Shown in pieces: positions 23,118-37,000 of a stretch of 64,000 nt of DNA. A program made the translations under genes and the position numbers. Source of the stretch: Tilletiaria anomala UBC 951 (taxonomy: Eukaryota; Basidiomycota; Exobasidiomycetes; Georgefischeriales; Tilletiariaceae); NCBI RefSeq assembly GCF_000711695.1, contig NW_013547015.1:1-64000 (forward strand), read 5' to 3'. Below the pieces are notes generated by a model. That model searched no databases. It was not told where the DNA came from and saw only the letters and a program-made list of their open reading frames with translations. Each line of letters starts with the position of its first letter. Positions within the stretch are counted from its first letter, which is position 1.

Positions 23118-26100
23118 ATGGCGACCACCTCGCCCACGGATTGGTCTGCGACGCCGACCCAAGACAGGCCGGCCTTGCCGCCAGTGCCGGATCCTGAGGC
23201 GCAGGACGATGGAGCTGAGCAGCAGCTGGAACACAATGTGTCAATCGCAGAACCTTCACAACAGGCTGAGATTGATCATTCTGTGGAGCAACTTCCATCG
23301 CAAGCTGAAGAAAAAGAGCAACATCTCGCGGGTTCTTCTGATTCAATACAGTTAGCGGATGGTCCTGCCGACAACACATCGCAGCAACCTGCGATCTCTT
23401 CGGAAGGTCCGCAGGCAGGTGGCGTAGAGGGGGTGTTGCCATCAATACCAGAAGACAAACCCATGCCGCCTGCGCCTGCGATCGACGTGCAGTCTACAGT
23501 GACCAATGGTCCACCAGGCCCTGCAGAGGCAAATGCGTACCACAGTCGCACCGAATCTCTCGGAGGCTCAGGCAACACCCCAGCCGCCTCGGCAGCGATG
23601 CTATCCAGAACTACTTCCTCCCTGCATTCCACTTCGAATCGCTCCTCCGCAAGCATCAGCACGTCTGCCGTGCATTCTCGCAGCTCCCTGAGCTCACTCA
23701 CGAAAGGCTCTGCCGTTTTTGTGATTACGGCACTCGAAAGCATAGAAAAGTCCAAAGAGGCGCGTAAGAGCAAAGAGCTCAAAGCGGCGTGTACAAGCGC
23801 GCTGGAGATGGTCAAAACCGCCAGTGCGTCGGCGGCATCTAGCACAGGCATGGTACCTGGTCCAGGCGGTGGAGGGACAGCAGAAGCAATCCTTGATCCC
23901 AGGACTGTCTTCGAGCCCCTTCGCCTTGCATGCACAACAGGCAGCACTTCGATTGTCATAACTGCTGTCGACTGCATCAGCAAGCTTGTCTCTTATGCCT
24001 TCTTTGCTGAGGATTATCCGCCGCGCGCCTCACAGCAGCCTGCACTGGCTGACGTTGTGACCGACACGATCTGCAATGCGTTTATGGAAGGCTCCGACGA
24101 TAAGGCACAGCTGCAGATCATCAAGGCACTCCTTTCCATCGTCCTCAGCAGCAGCATTCATGTGCATCAAGGAAGCCTGCTTAAAGCTGTACGCACGGTA
24201 TACAACATCTTCCTTTTATCGAAGAGCCCGGCAAACCAAGCAGTCGCACAAGGCAGTCTGACGCAAATGGTCCACCACGTGTTTGGGCGTGTACCACGAG
24301 GAGGGGTTAGCGCAGGGAACAATGCAGACGGGACTCCTGCGGAGAGCGTTTCGCCGAGTAGACACGGGAGGAATGGGACAAGGAGCAGCAGCATCGTAAG
24401 CACAGTCGGCGAAGCGGCGCTCTTTGATCAGAAGCAGGAAGAGGCAAAGCCGCATGCAGGCGGCGCTTCCCCGATGACCAAGGCATCGGACCTGCCCGTC
24501 GCAGGATCAGAGCAGGGAATTGCTTCGAATGCTGACGAAGCCGAGGCCCCTGAAGAATCCGAGATTCCTCTCAATGACGAGGAGATTCCAGCGCCGGTTG
24601 CCCCTCCGAAAGACATCGCTGAGGAGACACGCCTGTCTGCAATGGATGATACACAAACCGCTCAGGAGGCGCCCCAGACGGAAGCGACAGAAGAGAAGGT
24701 GACACTGCAGTCCCTTGAACGACGGAAATCCTTCGAGGGCGCCAGTGAAGACGCGACAGCTGCTTCGCTTGGCAACATCAGTCAGCATGAGCTACTTGTC
24801 AAGGACGCTTTTCTCGTCCTGCGTGCCTTGTGTAAGCTCAGTATGAAGCCTCTTGGCGCGGAGAGCGAGCGTGATTTGCGGTCACATGGCATGCGGTCGA
24901 AGTTACTTTCGCTGCATCTCATCCTGACGATCCTCAAGAGCCATATGCAGGTCTTCCAGGACTCAAGCATCGTCATCCACAGCTCCTCTACTGGAGAGCA
25001 GACTGCATTCGTTCAGGCAGTCAAGCAGTACGTCTGCCTGAGCTTGAGCAGGAACGCCGTCAGCTCGGTCAACCAGATCTTTGAACTTGCTTGCGAGATC
25101 TTCTGGCTCGTTATGAGTGGCATCAGGGCCAAAATGAAGGTGAGTCGCAACGCGACCCGCTTTTATTGTACAAGTTTGGCGCTGACTCACCATTTCTGGT
25201 TACTTCCATAGAAAGAGATCGAGGTCCTTCTAAACGAGATCTTTTTGCCGATTTTGGAGATGCGCAATTCGACTGCCAAGCAGAAGTCGATCCTGCTCAA
25301 CGTCCTTATCCGACTTTGTCGAGACCCGCGGGCGCTGGTAGAGGTCTACATCAACTACGACTGCGATCGAACAGCACTAGAAAATATCTACGAACGGTTG
25401 ATGAACATTGCTTCACGAATCAGCCAGACGCATGTCGGGCCCGGATCGACGCTCAGTGCGCCCGAGCCGCTGAGCCCTGTCGCGCAACGCACAGATGAGT
25501 CAGGGCTAAGCTTCCTGCCTACGCTAGGCTCCAGTAGTTCGGCCGCGGCGGGTGAGCAGGACCCCGCATCTGCATCACAACCGGTCGAGGTGCGACTCAA
25601 GCGGCAGAGCCTCGAGTGTCTCTGCTCGGTACTCCGCTCCTTGGTGCTCTGGTCGAGTAGAAATGGGATTCCTGCAGAAGGGTCATCGTCACAAGGTGAT
25701 CTGAGCGGGTACCCTGTGGGCTTGTCAGCTGCACCAGCAGAGAACGGCAGCCCGCGGGCTAGCGAGGAGGCTCGGTATCCGGACACTCCACACGAGGGGC
25801 AACGAAGCATGGGCGACATGGGGTCGCCAAGTGGCGCTGCGACGCCGCTTGCGCCTAGCACACCAGACCCAGGGCGCTTGTCCATGTCCGTAGAGCAGGC
25901 GCAAGACGACCCGTCTCGCTTTGAATCTGCAAAGCAACGCAAAAATACGTTGCTCGAGGGAATACGCAAATTCAACCAAAAGCCAAAACGAGGCATCGAC
26001 TTTCTTGTTCAACATGGGTTCATTCGGTCGCGAGATCCGAGAGACATTTCTCGCTTTCTGCTGTACGCGGATGGACTCAATAAGGCGCAGATCGGAGAAT

Positions 26101-29100
26101 ACCTCGGAGAAGGAGAGCCGGAGAACATCGCCACGATGCACGCCTTTGTCGACCTGATGAACTTTGAGCGCATGCACTTTCTCGCTGCACTGAGAAAGTT
26201 TCTACAGGCATTCAGGCTTCCTGGGGAAGCGCAAAAGATCGACAGGTACATGCTCAAGTTCGCTGAGCGATATGTGGCCGGCAACCCCAACGTCTTTGCC
26301 AACGCCGACACTGCGTATGTCTTTGCATACTCGATCATTATGCTCAACACTGATGCACATAACCCGCAAGTCAAGCATCGCATGACGCTGCAAGACTTCA
26401 TTCGCAACAATGCGGGTATCGATGACGGCAAGGACTTGGCAGAGGAGTACTTGGCAGAAGTCTACGAGGACATTCTACACAATGAGATCAAGATGAAGGA
26501 TGAGGTGCTGGCTAGCAGCGGGCAAGCGGCTACTTCGACTGGGCTGGCCAATGCTATTGCTGGAGTCGGGCGGGACCTGCAACGCGAAGCATATGAATTG
26601 CAATCGGAAGGCATGGCCAACAAGACGGAAGCGCTGTTCCGCACGATGGTGCGAGCCCAACGGCGAGTCGCCCCGCAGCAACGCGCTGCTGCTGAGCGCT
26701 TCTTCTCGGCTTCGCACATCGACCATGTCAAGCCGATGTTCGAGGTTGCGTGGATGCCTTTCCTTGCAGGCATCAGTGGGCCGATGCAGGATAACGATGA
26801 CATGGATGTTGTCGAGCTCTGCCTGCAAGGTTTCCGTGATGCAATTCACATCGTTTGCCTCTTTGGCCTCGAGCTGGAGCGCAATGCTTTCGTCACTACG
26901 CTCGCCAAGTTCACTTTCCTCAATAACTTGGGCGAGATGAAGGCGAAAAACATCGAGGCCATCAAGACACTCCTCGGCATCGCTCAAACAGAAGGCAATT
27001 ACCTCAAAGGAAGTTGGCGAGAGCTACTAACCTGCGTGAGCCAGCTGGAGCGTTTCCAGCTGCTCAGTGGTGGTGTCGATGAAAAGTCGTTGCCGGATCT
27101 CGGTAGACGGAAAGTCAATGGGGCTACTCCGAGTGGCAAGCAGGCGCAGTTGGCGCCCAAGGCGAAGCAGGCTCTGCCGACCAATGAGGTGGTCCAGGCT
27201 GGCGGCTCCACCGAAGTCACGGTTGCGGCAGACATGGTTTTCTCTTCAACACCATCCTTAACAGGCTCGGCCATCGTCGACTTTGTTCAAGCCTTGTCCG
27301 AGGTATCTTGGGAGGAGATCCAATCATCCGGCATGACGGACAGCCCAAGGCTCTTTTCGCTGCAAAAACTGGTCGAAATCAGCTACTACAACATGGAGCG
27401 CATCCGCATGGAGTGGTCACACATCTGGGCAATCCTGGGAGAACATTTCAACCAGGTCCTTGTTACTTCATCGCCTTCCGTGTCAGCATTTTCAGTCGAT
27501 GCCCTGCGGCAGCTGTCTATGCGCTTTTTGGAGAAGGAGGAACTCCCGCGCTTCGCTTTCCAGAAAGACTTTTTGCGGCCCTTTGCCTACGCCATGGCCC
27601 ACAGTCCTGAAATTGAGACGCGCGAGATGGTGAGTCAAGGCTCTTCGACCGTGCTCCCGACCAGCATCGGCTGAGAAAGATGCGCCCTTCTTTTGTCTGC
27701 AGATTATTGATTGCCTCTGGCAAATGGTGCAAGCACGTTCTGCTAATCTACGCTCTGGGTGGACGAGTCTCTTTGTCATTTTGACAGCCGCTTCGAAAGA
27801 TTCGTCTGGTGAGCACCTCACATCGGGCAACAAAGTGCTCCAGGAACATTGCTGACGAGACGGTTTCCTGCAGAGCGAGTTTGTGCTCAAGCCTTTGACC
27901 TCACTCAGAGCCTATTCGAGTCGCACTTTCCGGAGATCCTACGCCATGGATTCGCAGACTTCACCGTTTGCCTGACCTCCTTCTCCAAATGCAAGGCGCA
28001 AAGAATATCCTTGCAGGCTATCGCTGTTTTGCGTGGACTCGTGCCTGCGATGCTGCGCTTGTCGGATGTGCCGGGCCACTTCCCATCGTCCCTCACCGCA
28101 GCGCATGCAACAGAGGGCGAACATCCGGCGCACGATGCGTTAGTGCAATTTTGGTTCCCTTGCTTGTTTGCTTTCTATGTGAGTCTCCTCCGCACAGGCC
28201 GTGAGTCAATCACTTGTTCAACTGAATATGTGTTTGACCCTCAGGACATCGTGATGAATGGAGATGATCTGGAAGTCCGCCGGGTGTAAGTCACTCTCAC
28301 ACATTGCTGACTGACGCGGTGGTAGCTGAGACACTTTTCCATCGTAGCGCACTTGATTCTCTTTTTGACATTCTCAAGAAGCACGGCCATACATTTAGGC
28401 CAGACTTTTGGGACACAATCTGCCAAGAAGTCCTGTTCCCCATTTTCTCTGTGCTTCGCTCGCGCAATGACGTGTCACGCTTCAGCACCCACGAGGACAT
28501 GAGCGTATGGCTCAGTACCACCATGATTCATGCTTTGCGCAATCTTGTCGACCTCTGGACGTTCTACTTTGACACTCTGGAGCGCTTGTTGCCGGGCCTC
28601 CTTGAGCTTCTCTGCGCCTGCATTTGTCAAGGTGAGACCGGCGCGCACAACTTATGATATTCAGGAGTGTGCCAAACTCACCCAGTCTTGTCTGGAATGC
28701 TGCAGAAAACGACACACTGGCGCGCATCGGCACGTCCTGCCTTCAGCAGCTCATCGAAAAGAACGTTACACGCTTGAACAACTTGCGATGGTCACAAGTG
28801 GTGGACACGTTCATGCAACTGTTCCGTACGACTACTGCGCACCAGCTCTTCGATCCTTCGCTTCGTGCCGGCGGTGCCGCAGTCCCTTCTCGACCGGGAA
28901 CGCCCGAGGAGCAGCAGCGCGCAAACGGATTCAGCACACCCCGGCCGTTGTCGCCTGGTGTGCGGCCAGACGGCGCCAGCGGCGCTCAGCTTCTACCACC
29001 GGTCGCCATGTCGTCGACTGATCGGCGTCGCGTATTCAAGCAGATCATCGTCAAGTGTGTCTTGCAACTCTTGCTCATCGATACGACGAATGAACTTCTA

Positions 29101-30186
29101 CACAACGACTGGGTCTACGAACGGGTCCCGCCTGACCAGCTGCTCCGGTTGCTCAACACGCTTCAAGACAGCTACGACTTTTCGAAACGCTTCAATGCGG
29201 ATAAGGACCTACGGATGGCGTTGTGGAAAGTGGGCTTCATGAAGCAACTGCCAAATTTGCTCAAGCAAGAAAGCAGCTCGGCATCCACGCTGGTGGCCAT
29301 CCTCGTCAAGATGCATGAGGACCCGAGAGCAACGCACGTCGCAGCACGCGTTGCGATCCGAAAGCGGTTCGTCCCGCTGGCGGAGGAGGTGGTGCTGAGC
29401 TACATCCCGCTCGACCCGGAGACGCAGGCGCGCAACATTATTGCCTGGACGCCGGTGGTCTCGGACGTGTTCCGTGGTGTCTTTTCGTTCAACGACAGCA
29501 ACCCTGCGAAAGAGAGCCACGGCGCCGCACAGTGGGATGCAGAGCCGGAGCAGTGGAACGAAGAAAACGCTACCTTCTCGTACTATGCACCCGTCTTTTA
29601 TCCGCTGGCGGTGGAACTGATCGGCAAGGAACCACTAGCGAGTGAAGTTGTCATCACGCTCAAGTCGTTCCTTTGGAAGGTCGGCATGGCCAAAGGGCTG
29701 TATGGTGGCCCGGATGGGGAGCAGCGTCGGCGCCGAGAAAGAGCACAAGAGCGGGAGCAGGGGCGCTCCAGCTCCAACTTGGACAACCCGCTGCGCATCC
29801 CGCCTTGGCCACGAGTAGCCAAGGCGAGCAATGGCAACGCAGATGAAAGTGCAGCAAGTGCCAACGCCAGCGACGCTCTGAGTCAGAGCTTGCTGAATGC
29901 CGGCAGCCATAGCCAGGGAGCAGCGACAGGTGACTCTGCTACAACCGCTGGACCACATCGCCCACAGCCTCTGTCGATCATCCCGCACGTCGTCAACGTT
30001 CCTGAGGTAGAGTCGGCGACGGTCAGCGCGCCGCTGACGAGTGAGAAGGAGGCAGCGCCAGAAGTTGTGGCACAAGGCGACGACGACGGTCATATGCGCG
30101 AGCGTGTTCAAGGTGGCTCGGCAGAGCAGGCGGACAGGGAGGCGACGATGGCGACTGCGCCGCAGGACCTTGTGGATTTGAGCTAG
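23118..30186 (+). CDS. SEC7: Sec7/BIG-type guanine nucleotide exchange factor for Arf
   Basis: A large trans-Golgi exchange factor that loads Arf GTPases with GTP for vesicle coat recruitment. Seven exons: 23118-25139, 25212-27629, 27703-27808, 27874-28178, 28245-28285, 28348-28631, 28706-30186. Phases close throughout, giving about 2218 residues. The start at 23118 (AAAATGGCG) is preferred over the in-frame ATG at 23085, which has a poor context. The first 200 residues are acidic and disordered; then come the DCB region, the HUS box (YINYDCDR), and the Sec7 domain at about 905-1109 (KRGIDFLVQHGFI). The catalytic 'glutamic finger' is Glu1013 in FRLPGEAQKIDR. HDS helical repeats follow, with SAFSVDALRQLSMRFLEKEE as hallmark. 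Length and order fit yeast Sec7. The last 170 residues are low-complexity. Confidence 0.95.
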
Positions 30187-30380
30187 ATGATCGCGATATA
30201 GATGTGCATGGGGCTCCATGCTCCGCGCCCAACGACTACATGCATCGTCCATTCCTGCAGCGTGGCAGATATCGCGAGCTGGTTGGAGATCCACGAGGAA
30301 AGGAGGTTGATGGTGGTGCAGATGAAGCATATGCTCACCTTGCTTCCTCGATTGTATATCCCTGTGCCATTCTATGCTAT

Positions 30381-30838
30381 GAGGTCTCGTTTAGGAACAT
30401 CGACATCGCATGGGATCGTGCCCCCTCCTGGATACCGTTCCCCAAAAAAAATCCGTCCCCACGACAGGAAATCCCACGGGCTTCCAGGGGATCTTGTAAG
30501 CATATCTGTTAAGTTCATTCAAATCGCTATGGTAGCCCAAATACATAGCTGGGTTGGGCCGGGGACAAGGACGCACATATTACCTTGCTTGGGCAAATTC
30601 CCGATGTAGCTATGACATGTGTATTTGGGTCGCTAGAAGAGCCAAAGAACCCCTTCCATTGCTGCTGATACAGCCACGTTGGGTGCAAGCCCGGATCTCA
30701 CGGGACTGCTTCCTCCGTTCCCATTCCCGTTACGAAATCGGGTCAAAAGCCCTGTTGCGGGAACGGGACAGTGGTGGATCGAGGGATTTCCCTGATAATG
30801 AAAATTCCTGTGAATTTCTAATTCTCAAACGAGAACTC
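30381..30838. mobile_element. Candidate MITE-like element with imperfect 18-bp terminal inverted repeats
   Basis: The left end reads GAGGTCTCGTTTAGGAAC and the reverse complement of the right end reads GAGTTCTCGTTTGAGAAT, matching at 14 of 18 positions. The 458 bp between them are non-coding and contain a second inverted repeat. TA lies near both outer borders but offset by one base, so no clean target-site duplication is visible. A single copy in this window cannot prove mobility; chance similarity remains possible. Confidence 0.25.
30536..30629. repeat. Nested inverted repeat (hairpin), about 94 bp
   Basis: The left arm CCCAAATACATAGCT (30536-30550) pairs with the right arm AGCTATG plus TATTTGGG (30608-30629, with a 7-nt insertion). 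Inside, CAAGG and CCTTG can pair again. A TCGCTA direct repeat occurs at 30524-30529 and 30630-30635, six bases away on the left and adjacent on the right. Confidence 0.5.
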
Positions 30839-31084
30839 TAGCTGTGCTATGCAATGCCATGCTCAGTGCAAGGCACTGCACTACAGCAGTCTCGTCGCTG
30901 TCCTCTCTTTCACACAGCCGGAGTTGCCGACGAGTTCGTCTGAAGTGCTGCCTCCCAAGCCTGAACACATATGAAAGCTACCTCCATTGCCAATTGGTGA
31001 CAGTGGTGTTCGTGGCGTATACAACGCCAACAGCCGCATCCAGACAGACAGCATTCAGGCGCCGTACCGCCAAGTCTGCCCATT

Positions 31085-34000
31085 ATGGACAGGTGAGCGG
31101 AGGCTTGCGTTGGTTGTGCAGGCTAGACCTGCCCGCGGGAGCGGGGTCTCTTCTCTGGGCCAAAGCTAACCCTTTCACTCTCTCCTTCCCCTTTCCCTCC
31201 TCCTAGCCTCGACTTGTCCACTCACCAGCTCATCCTCAATGAGCTCGCCGTCACCTTGGCATCCCAGGCATCCCATGGCAAGCTTTCCACAGCGGACACC
31301 GCCGCCCTCTATGGCTCCTCTCGCGGCGCCTCGGGTTCTAGTCGCAAGGTCAGCGGTAGCGGCAACGGCAAGTACCTGGTGAGTTTGACTGGGAGAGCGC
31401 ATTTATATGAATACTCGAGGTCAGACTTGCTCACGGCCCCTGCTTCCTTCCGGATTGCCTTAAGAACGTTACCGACATCCGGACGCAGATCGGCTTGGCC
31501 CAGTTCGCATCGTCGATCGCGCACTCAAAGCATGCCAGCGCCGAGGCGCACCTCGCGCCCGTCCTGCGCGAACTCACCGCGCTGCTGGCCGAGCTGTCCA
31601 ACACCGAGCTCGAGGAATCAATGGACTGGCAGGAATGGTGTCTGCCAGATCAGCTGGCGTGTGCCCTCGTCGCGTCCATGCTGCGCGTCGCCAATGCCGC
31701 GCCGCAGCACCGCGATAGCTGCGTCGGCGCCATCCTCACGCTCGCCCAGCGCCTATCGGACGGCCTCAGCGCGACGGCGGGGGACGCGCACATCGTCGCT
31801 GTCCGCCTTGTGCCCCTATTCCACGGCTTTTACCGCGCCGTCGCCAGCTTCGGCTTTCAATGGGGCGCAACCGAGTTTGCTCGCCTTGCAACGGCGCTCG
31901 CGCCACTGACCAGCACGGCGCAGACGGTGCGCCGCCTCAATGATGCCCTGCTCATCCTCCCCGAGCAGGAGGCTGCGCTTCAGCAGGCCAACCGAGCCAC
32001 GCGCCGCAAGCCCAAGGCGGCCACCGTTCGTCCTAACAACGACGATGAGGGCAATGACGATGGCAGGAGCGAGGGGTCCGTCGACACGTTCTTCTCTGGC
32101 GACGATGAGATCGAAGAGGACGAGCTGGACGCCGCCGCCAACCAGGGAGGCTTCGTCGACAGTTCCGACTCGGCTGCGTTCGACTTCCGTACGACGCTCC
32201 TCCTCCACTACCGCAAGGTCTTCCGCCCGCTCTCCGGCCACTTTGTCCTCTGTGCCGTTATCGAAGTCCTTGCGTCCGTCCTGTCACAGCTGCTCGCAGC
32301 GCACATCAAGACCAGCACCGCTGGTGCTTCGAAGTACTCAGTGCCTGCTTTCCGGCGCGACGCAGACGAAGCTGAGACGCTGCACCTGTCGCTCGAGCAC
32401 GACGCCTCCGCCACACGCAAGGCTTGGAAGTCCCTGCTTGCGAACCCCGTCGCCGATATTCACGTGCGCAGGCACAATGACATGAACAACCCCCAGGCGC
32501 CCGAAACGAGCGAAGTCAACACGACAGGGAGCACCGCCTCGCGCATCGTCAATGCGCTGCCCATCATCATCAATGGTGGCAATGGCTCTGCGGCGTTTAG
32601 AGACGACAGTCTTTCCGATGCGCTCTCCGCCCTGCCGACAAGCCTGTCCAGTGCGCTGAGCCAGACCCTGCATATGGCCAGCCGTGCATATCACGATGTG
32701 CATCGCTTCGTCGACAATGAGGGCAGCAAGCAGCGCAGTGCTAACGGCGACCTGCACATGGACATCTACGCCCTTGAGATCCTCGCCGAGTCGCTCAAGC
32801 TCGGTGCGCTGTGCTCAGTCGCGCAGGCGCGTGCCGGCGCCAGCTCGGTTGGGCGCAATGTCAACTCGCACACGCTCGTGCGCGTGCGCACGCTGCTCAG
32901 CGAGCAGGCCAGCGTCTTTGAGCCCGTCCTGCAGGGCGCAGCGCTTCAGGCGACCGGCTTCCTCGTGCTCAACTTCCCCGCCATTGCACTGCCCATGACG
33001 ACGCAGCTTCGACGCTTCGTCACCAGTCCGCTCGCCATGTTCGGCGTCGAGCCTGCGTCGACTGCACACACCATGTCGCCCATCCTCGCAAGCGCGGCCA
33101 AGGCATTGTGCGCCTGCGTCACCGCACATGGCAACGACGACCTCGTCGTCTCGACCATGTATACACTGCTCAACTACCTCGGAAAGGACATGAGCTTTGG
33201 CGGCTACGCAGCCGGCGGCGCCGCAGGCAGCGGCATCTCTGTGCGCAGCGGCGCCTCGCGCGCCGTCAGCGTGCGAGACCATGCCGTTATTGGCGGCGGA
33301 ATGCACCACGCCGGCTCGCTGACGAGCTTCGCGACGCGCACCGAAGAGCAGAAGGTCGCCATTACTGCCAGCACTATCGCGACCGTCTCGCGCCTGGCAA
33401 TCGAGGTCGGCCAGCCGGACGTGATTGCACTGACGACGAGCATGCTGCTGCAGCGTCTGCGCACGGCCGAAGCGCACGCCGAGGCCGCCTTGCTCGTGCA
33501 CCTCGTCCCTCTCGCTGTCGCCGGATCCAAAGTGTCGTTTGTCGAGGTCGTCCGCGCGCTCATCAACGCACTGCGCAGCGCCATGTCCGGTGGCGCGGGT
33601 AGGCGCGCCAGCCAGGCGGCACAGCAAGCCCTGCTCCGTCTTGCGCAGCGCCTTGGCCAGCGCCAGGAGTGTGAGGAGGGCGATACGAGCAGCGTAGAGC
33701 AGCAGGAGGCAGCAGTAGCCGTCGATGTTGGTGATAACACCGACCTCAGCTCCGGTCGCAAGGAGATCTACCTAGTCGAGCTGCTGCAGCTGTTCGCCGA
33801 AAAGGGCCAGCAGCTGCAGACGGCCGCTTCGTCTGGTAAAGCGAGCAAAGAGGAGCTGGCGGAGCTCAACACGGACTTGGCCAACCTTTTGCCGACAATT
33901 TCTGCGCTGCTCGCGCACTCCGACATCAACCCGCAGCTGAAGCCGACCGTCGAGATGGTCTCGCTCTTCCGCAACATGTGGTTCCTCTCTATTCTCTTTG

Positions 34001-37000
34001 GTTATGCCATGCCACCGACAGAGCGCAGAGCGGCAACAAGTGCCAGAGCTCCCGGCTCTGCTGCCGCTGCGCACGAGGAGCTCGTCAGCAGCGCACTAGC
34101 GTCCATCTCGCTGAAGACGCCGACGCTCGTCCCTGAGACGGCGCACAACTACCTCGAAAGCGACCTCGAGTACAATTCCGTGCTGAAGCGCGACTTCTCC
34201 GCCGCATCCATCGAGACGCAACGTAGGACGCTTGCGGTGCTCATCCCCTCGCACACGTCCGAAATTCGCTCGTTCAAGTTTGCCGAGCTGACGTTCCTGC
34301 AGACAATATTCAACCTCGAGTGCATGCGCAGCAGTCTCGGTCGTCCATCGATGATCCTGTGGTACTTTGTCAACGACGGCTTGAACAGCAGCTCTCTCGT
34401 CGGCAGCATGGAAGCCATCGCCGACAAAGTCATGCAGCAGTTCATCGCGGATATAGAGCCGCAGCTGTACGAGCATGCACTCGACCCACGCGTTTCAGCT
34501 GAAGTTAGGAACCTCCTCCTCGGCAGTGTACATCGCGTCAGCAAGGTCCGCGTCGTCTCGCGCAAGTTTCTCGATCGCCTCATCGGCGCCTACCCTTCCT
34601 TGCTCTGCGATGGTGACCTCGTCATTCTCATGCTCGAGATGCTCACACTCGTCAGGCACGGCTGCGAGTCCGAGTACAGGGATGAATACTCACCTGTCTA
34701 CCACTTCCACTCCGAGCGCGCCAACGTGGCCTTCGACATGTCCGACTCGTACCCCCAGCGCGAGGAGATCCTCCGCGACTTCCTTCAGCGCACCAGGACC
34801 TTCCTCGGCGCGCTTGTCGAGCGCGCACCTGTCGAGCTGCAGGGTATCCTTCAGAGGTACCTCAGCACGCTCGATGACACCTCCTTACCCGGCTACACTG
34901 AGCTTGGCAAGAGCGTAGCGCTCGAATACGCCAAGATGGTCGGTGTTGGGAACCGCCAGGAGACATTCCTACCGCCTCTTGGCGGCTGGACTGCCGACAC
35001 GTCCAGCACGCTTGTCAACGACCTCGTCGCCAAAAGCAACTACATGGGTGAAGTCACCGGCATCCATCTTGCGCTCACCAATGGGCTCGTGGAGCTTCGT
35101 AAGGACCCCAAAAAGAGCTTCTCGACGGTTAATATCCAGCAGTGCAAACAACAGCTTGCAGATGTCTCGCGCGAGCTCTTGTCCAAGAAGCCAAACGTGT
35201 CATTCGCCGAAACCCGTCGACTCTTGTACCGCACCGCAGCTTTGGCCGTCGCGCTGCCCGAGGTGAGTGGCTCCTTTCTTGCTTAGTGACGTGATTGCGA
35301 TCGAATGCTGATCGGTGAGCACCCTCCTTTGACGTGCAGATCGACTTTGACTTCCTGCACTACGTCGTCTCGATCCCCATTAGACTGTTCACACCCGCAT
35401 CGATCTTGACTGCTAGCCATGTCTGGACGTGGATCATCGGGGAGCGGCCAACTGCGGAAACTAAAATTATGGTCGAGGTCACCATCGGCTGGCTCTCAAC
35501 CATTCAGCTGCGCAAAGGCATCTTCTCGAAAAGTCTCAACAGTAAGCACCCGCTTCTGCAAAAGACCGAGATGAGCGCTTTCGATCGGCAAACCATCGTG
35601 GCCGAGCGCGAGGCGGCCACTAGGCTCTTCACGCCTCACCTCATCTTGCTGCGTATGATCTCGAGTCGCTACCAGGCTTTCCATTCGCGTGACCCTTCCA
35701 TGGTCCTCACCATGGCCCGCTTACTCGATCATTCCGCCAGGAGCGTCGACCGCATGAGCACGCATCCTCTCGCGAGAGAGGTGCGCTTCACGCTTGTACA
35801 CTTTGGTTTGCGCCTGCTTCAAGGGAGCAAGCTGGATGGCTTGGTCGAATTCCACTTGCGTCAAGGCTTGTACAAGATCGCTTTCGCTTGGTTTGCAGAG
35901 TGTCCCCAATGGTCGTTCGGCAGCAACCGGCTGCAGGTTCAGGCAGAGATGCGGCTCCTTTCAGACACTCTGAAACTGCTGGCGAGCGACAAGATGAGGG
36001 CCTCTCAAGTCATCACTAGCTTCCCTGCCGACATGGCTTATGTCCGCCTACCGGGCAGGCTCACCGTCGCCGAGTCGAGCCGCGCAGCCAGCGACCAGCG
36101 CTTGCTGCTCTCCTTGCTCGTTGAGAGTGAGCTCTCACGCTTCTCTGTCTGGAACAACCCGATGGCGGTTCCGGGCCGCGGCAGCGACTTTGTTGGCAAT
36201 GCGACAAAAAGCATGACAGAGGCCACCTGGGCTAGCGTTGTTCGAGTAGCTTGGTCTGTCAATCCCCAAGTCGCTGTGCAGATGACGCAGCGCTTCAAGT
36301 CGGCCGCCGTGACTGCAGAAGCCGGACGCCTCGTCCGAGCGGACCCCGGCAAGGTCGTTCGCAGCCCCGATGCTCTGGGCTTGCTCACGGAAAGCCATCT
36401 CCAGCTCGCTTTGCGCGAGGGTACGGATCTCAGGTGGCTGCTGTACTGGGCCGCTGTCACCCCTGTTGAGGGCATCGAGCTGTTTTCGCCAAAGTATGGT
36501 AATAACCCGATGCTGCTTCAATACGCCATGCGTGCACTCGAGGAGTTGCCCGTTGAGTTGACCTTCTTCTACGTCCCGCAAGTCGTTCAAGCGCTCCGCT
36601 CTGACGAGTATGGCTACGTTGAGCAGTTCATATTTGAGACATCCAAGATCTCGCAACTTTTCTGCCACCAGATCATTTGGAACATGAAGGCCAACTCGTA
36701 CAAGGACGACAATGCCGGGATCGAGGACCCGATGAAGCCGACCCTCGATCGCATGATCGAGAACATTGTCCATGCTTTGTCAGGCGAGTCCCAGAAGTTC
36801 TATAACCGCGAGTTCGGCTTCTTCGACGAGATCACGAGCATCTCGGGCAAGCTCAAGCCGTACATCAAGAAGAGCAAGCAAGAGAAGAAAGCCAAGATTG
36901 ATGAAGAAATGGCTAAGATCAAGGTCGACCCGGGCGTGTACTTGCCCAGCAATTCGGATGGCGTGGTTGTCGACATTGACCGCAAGTCTGGTAGACCGCT

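Larger units (their letters stand above)
30187..31084. other. Intergenic region SEC7/STT4, 0.9 kb
   Basis: No gene is supported. The stretch holds a candidate terminal-inverted-repeat element and a nested hairpin, listed separately. The right end should contain the STT4 promoter and leader. Confidence 0.5.

Noticed and set aside
23276-23983. 235-codon frame antisense to the SEC7 N-terminus
   Set aside because: Mirrors the codon bias of the sense gene and has no start context, splice logic or domain.
32815-33627. 270-codon frame antisense to STT4
   Set aside because: It is a shadow of the GC-rich STT4 coding strand; composition is Arg/Ala/Gly-rich and lacks any motif.
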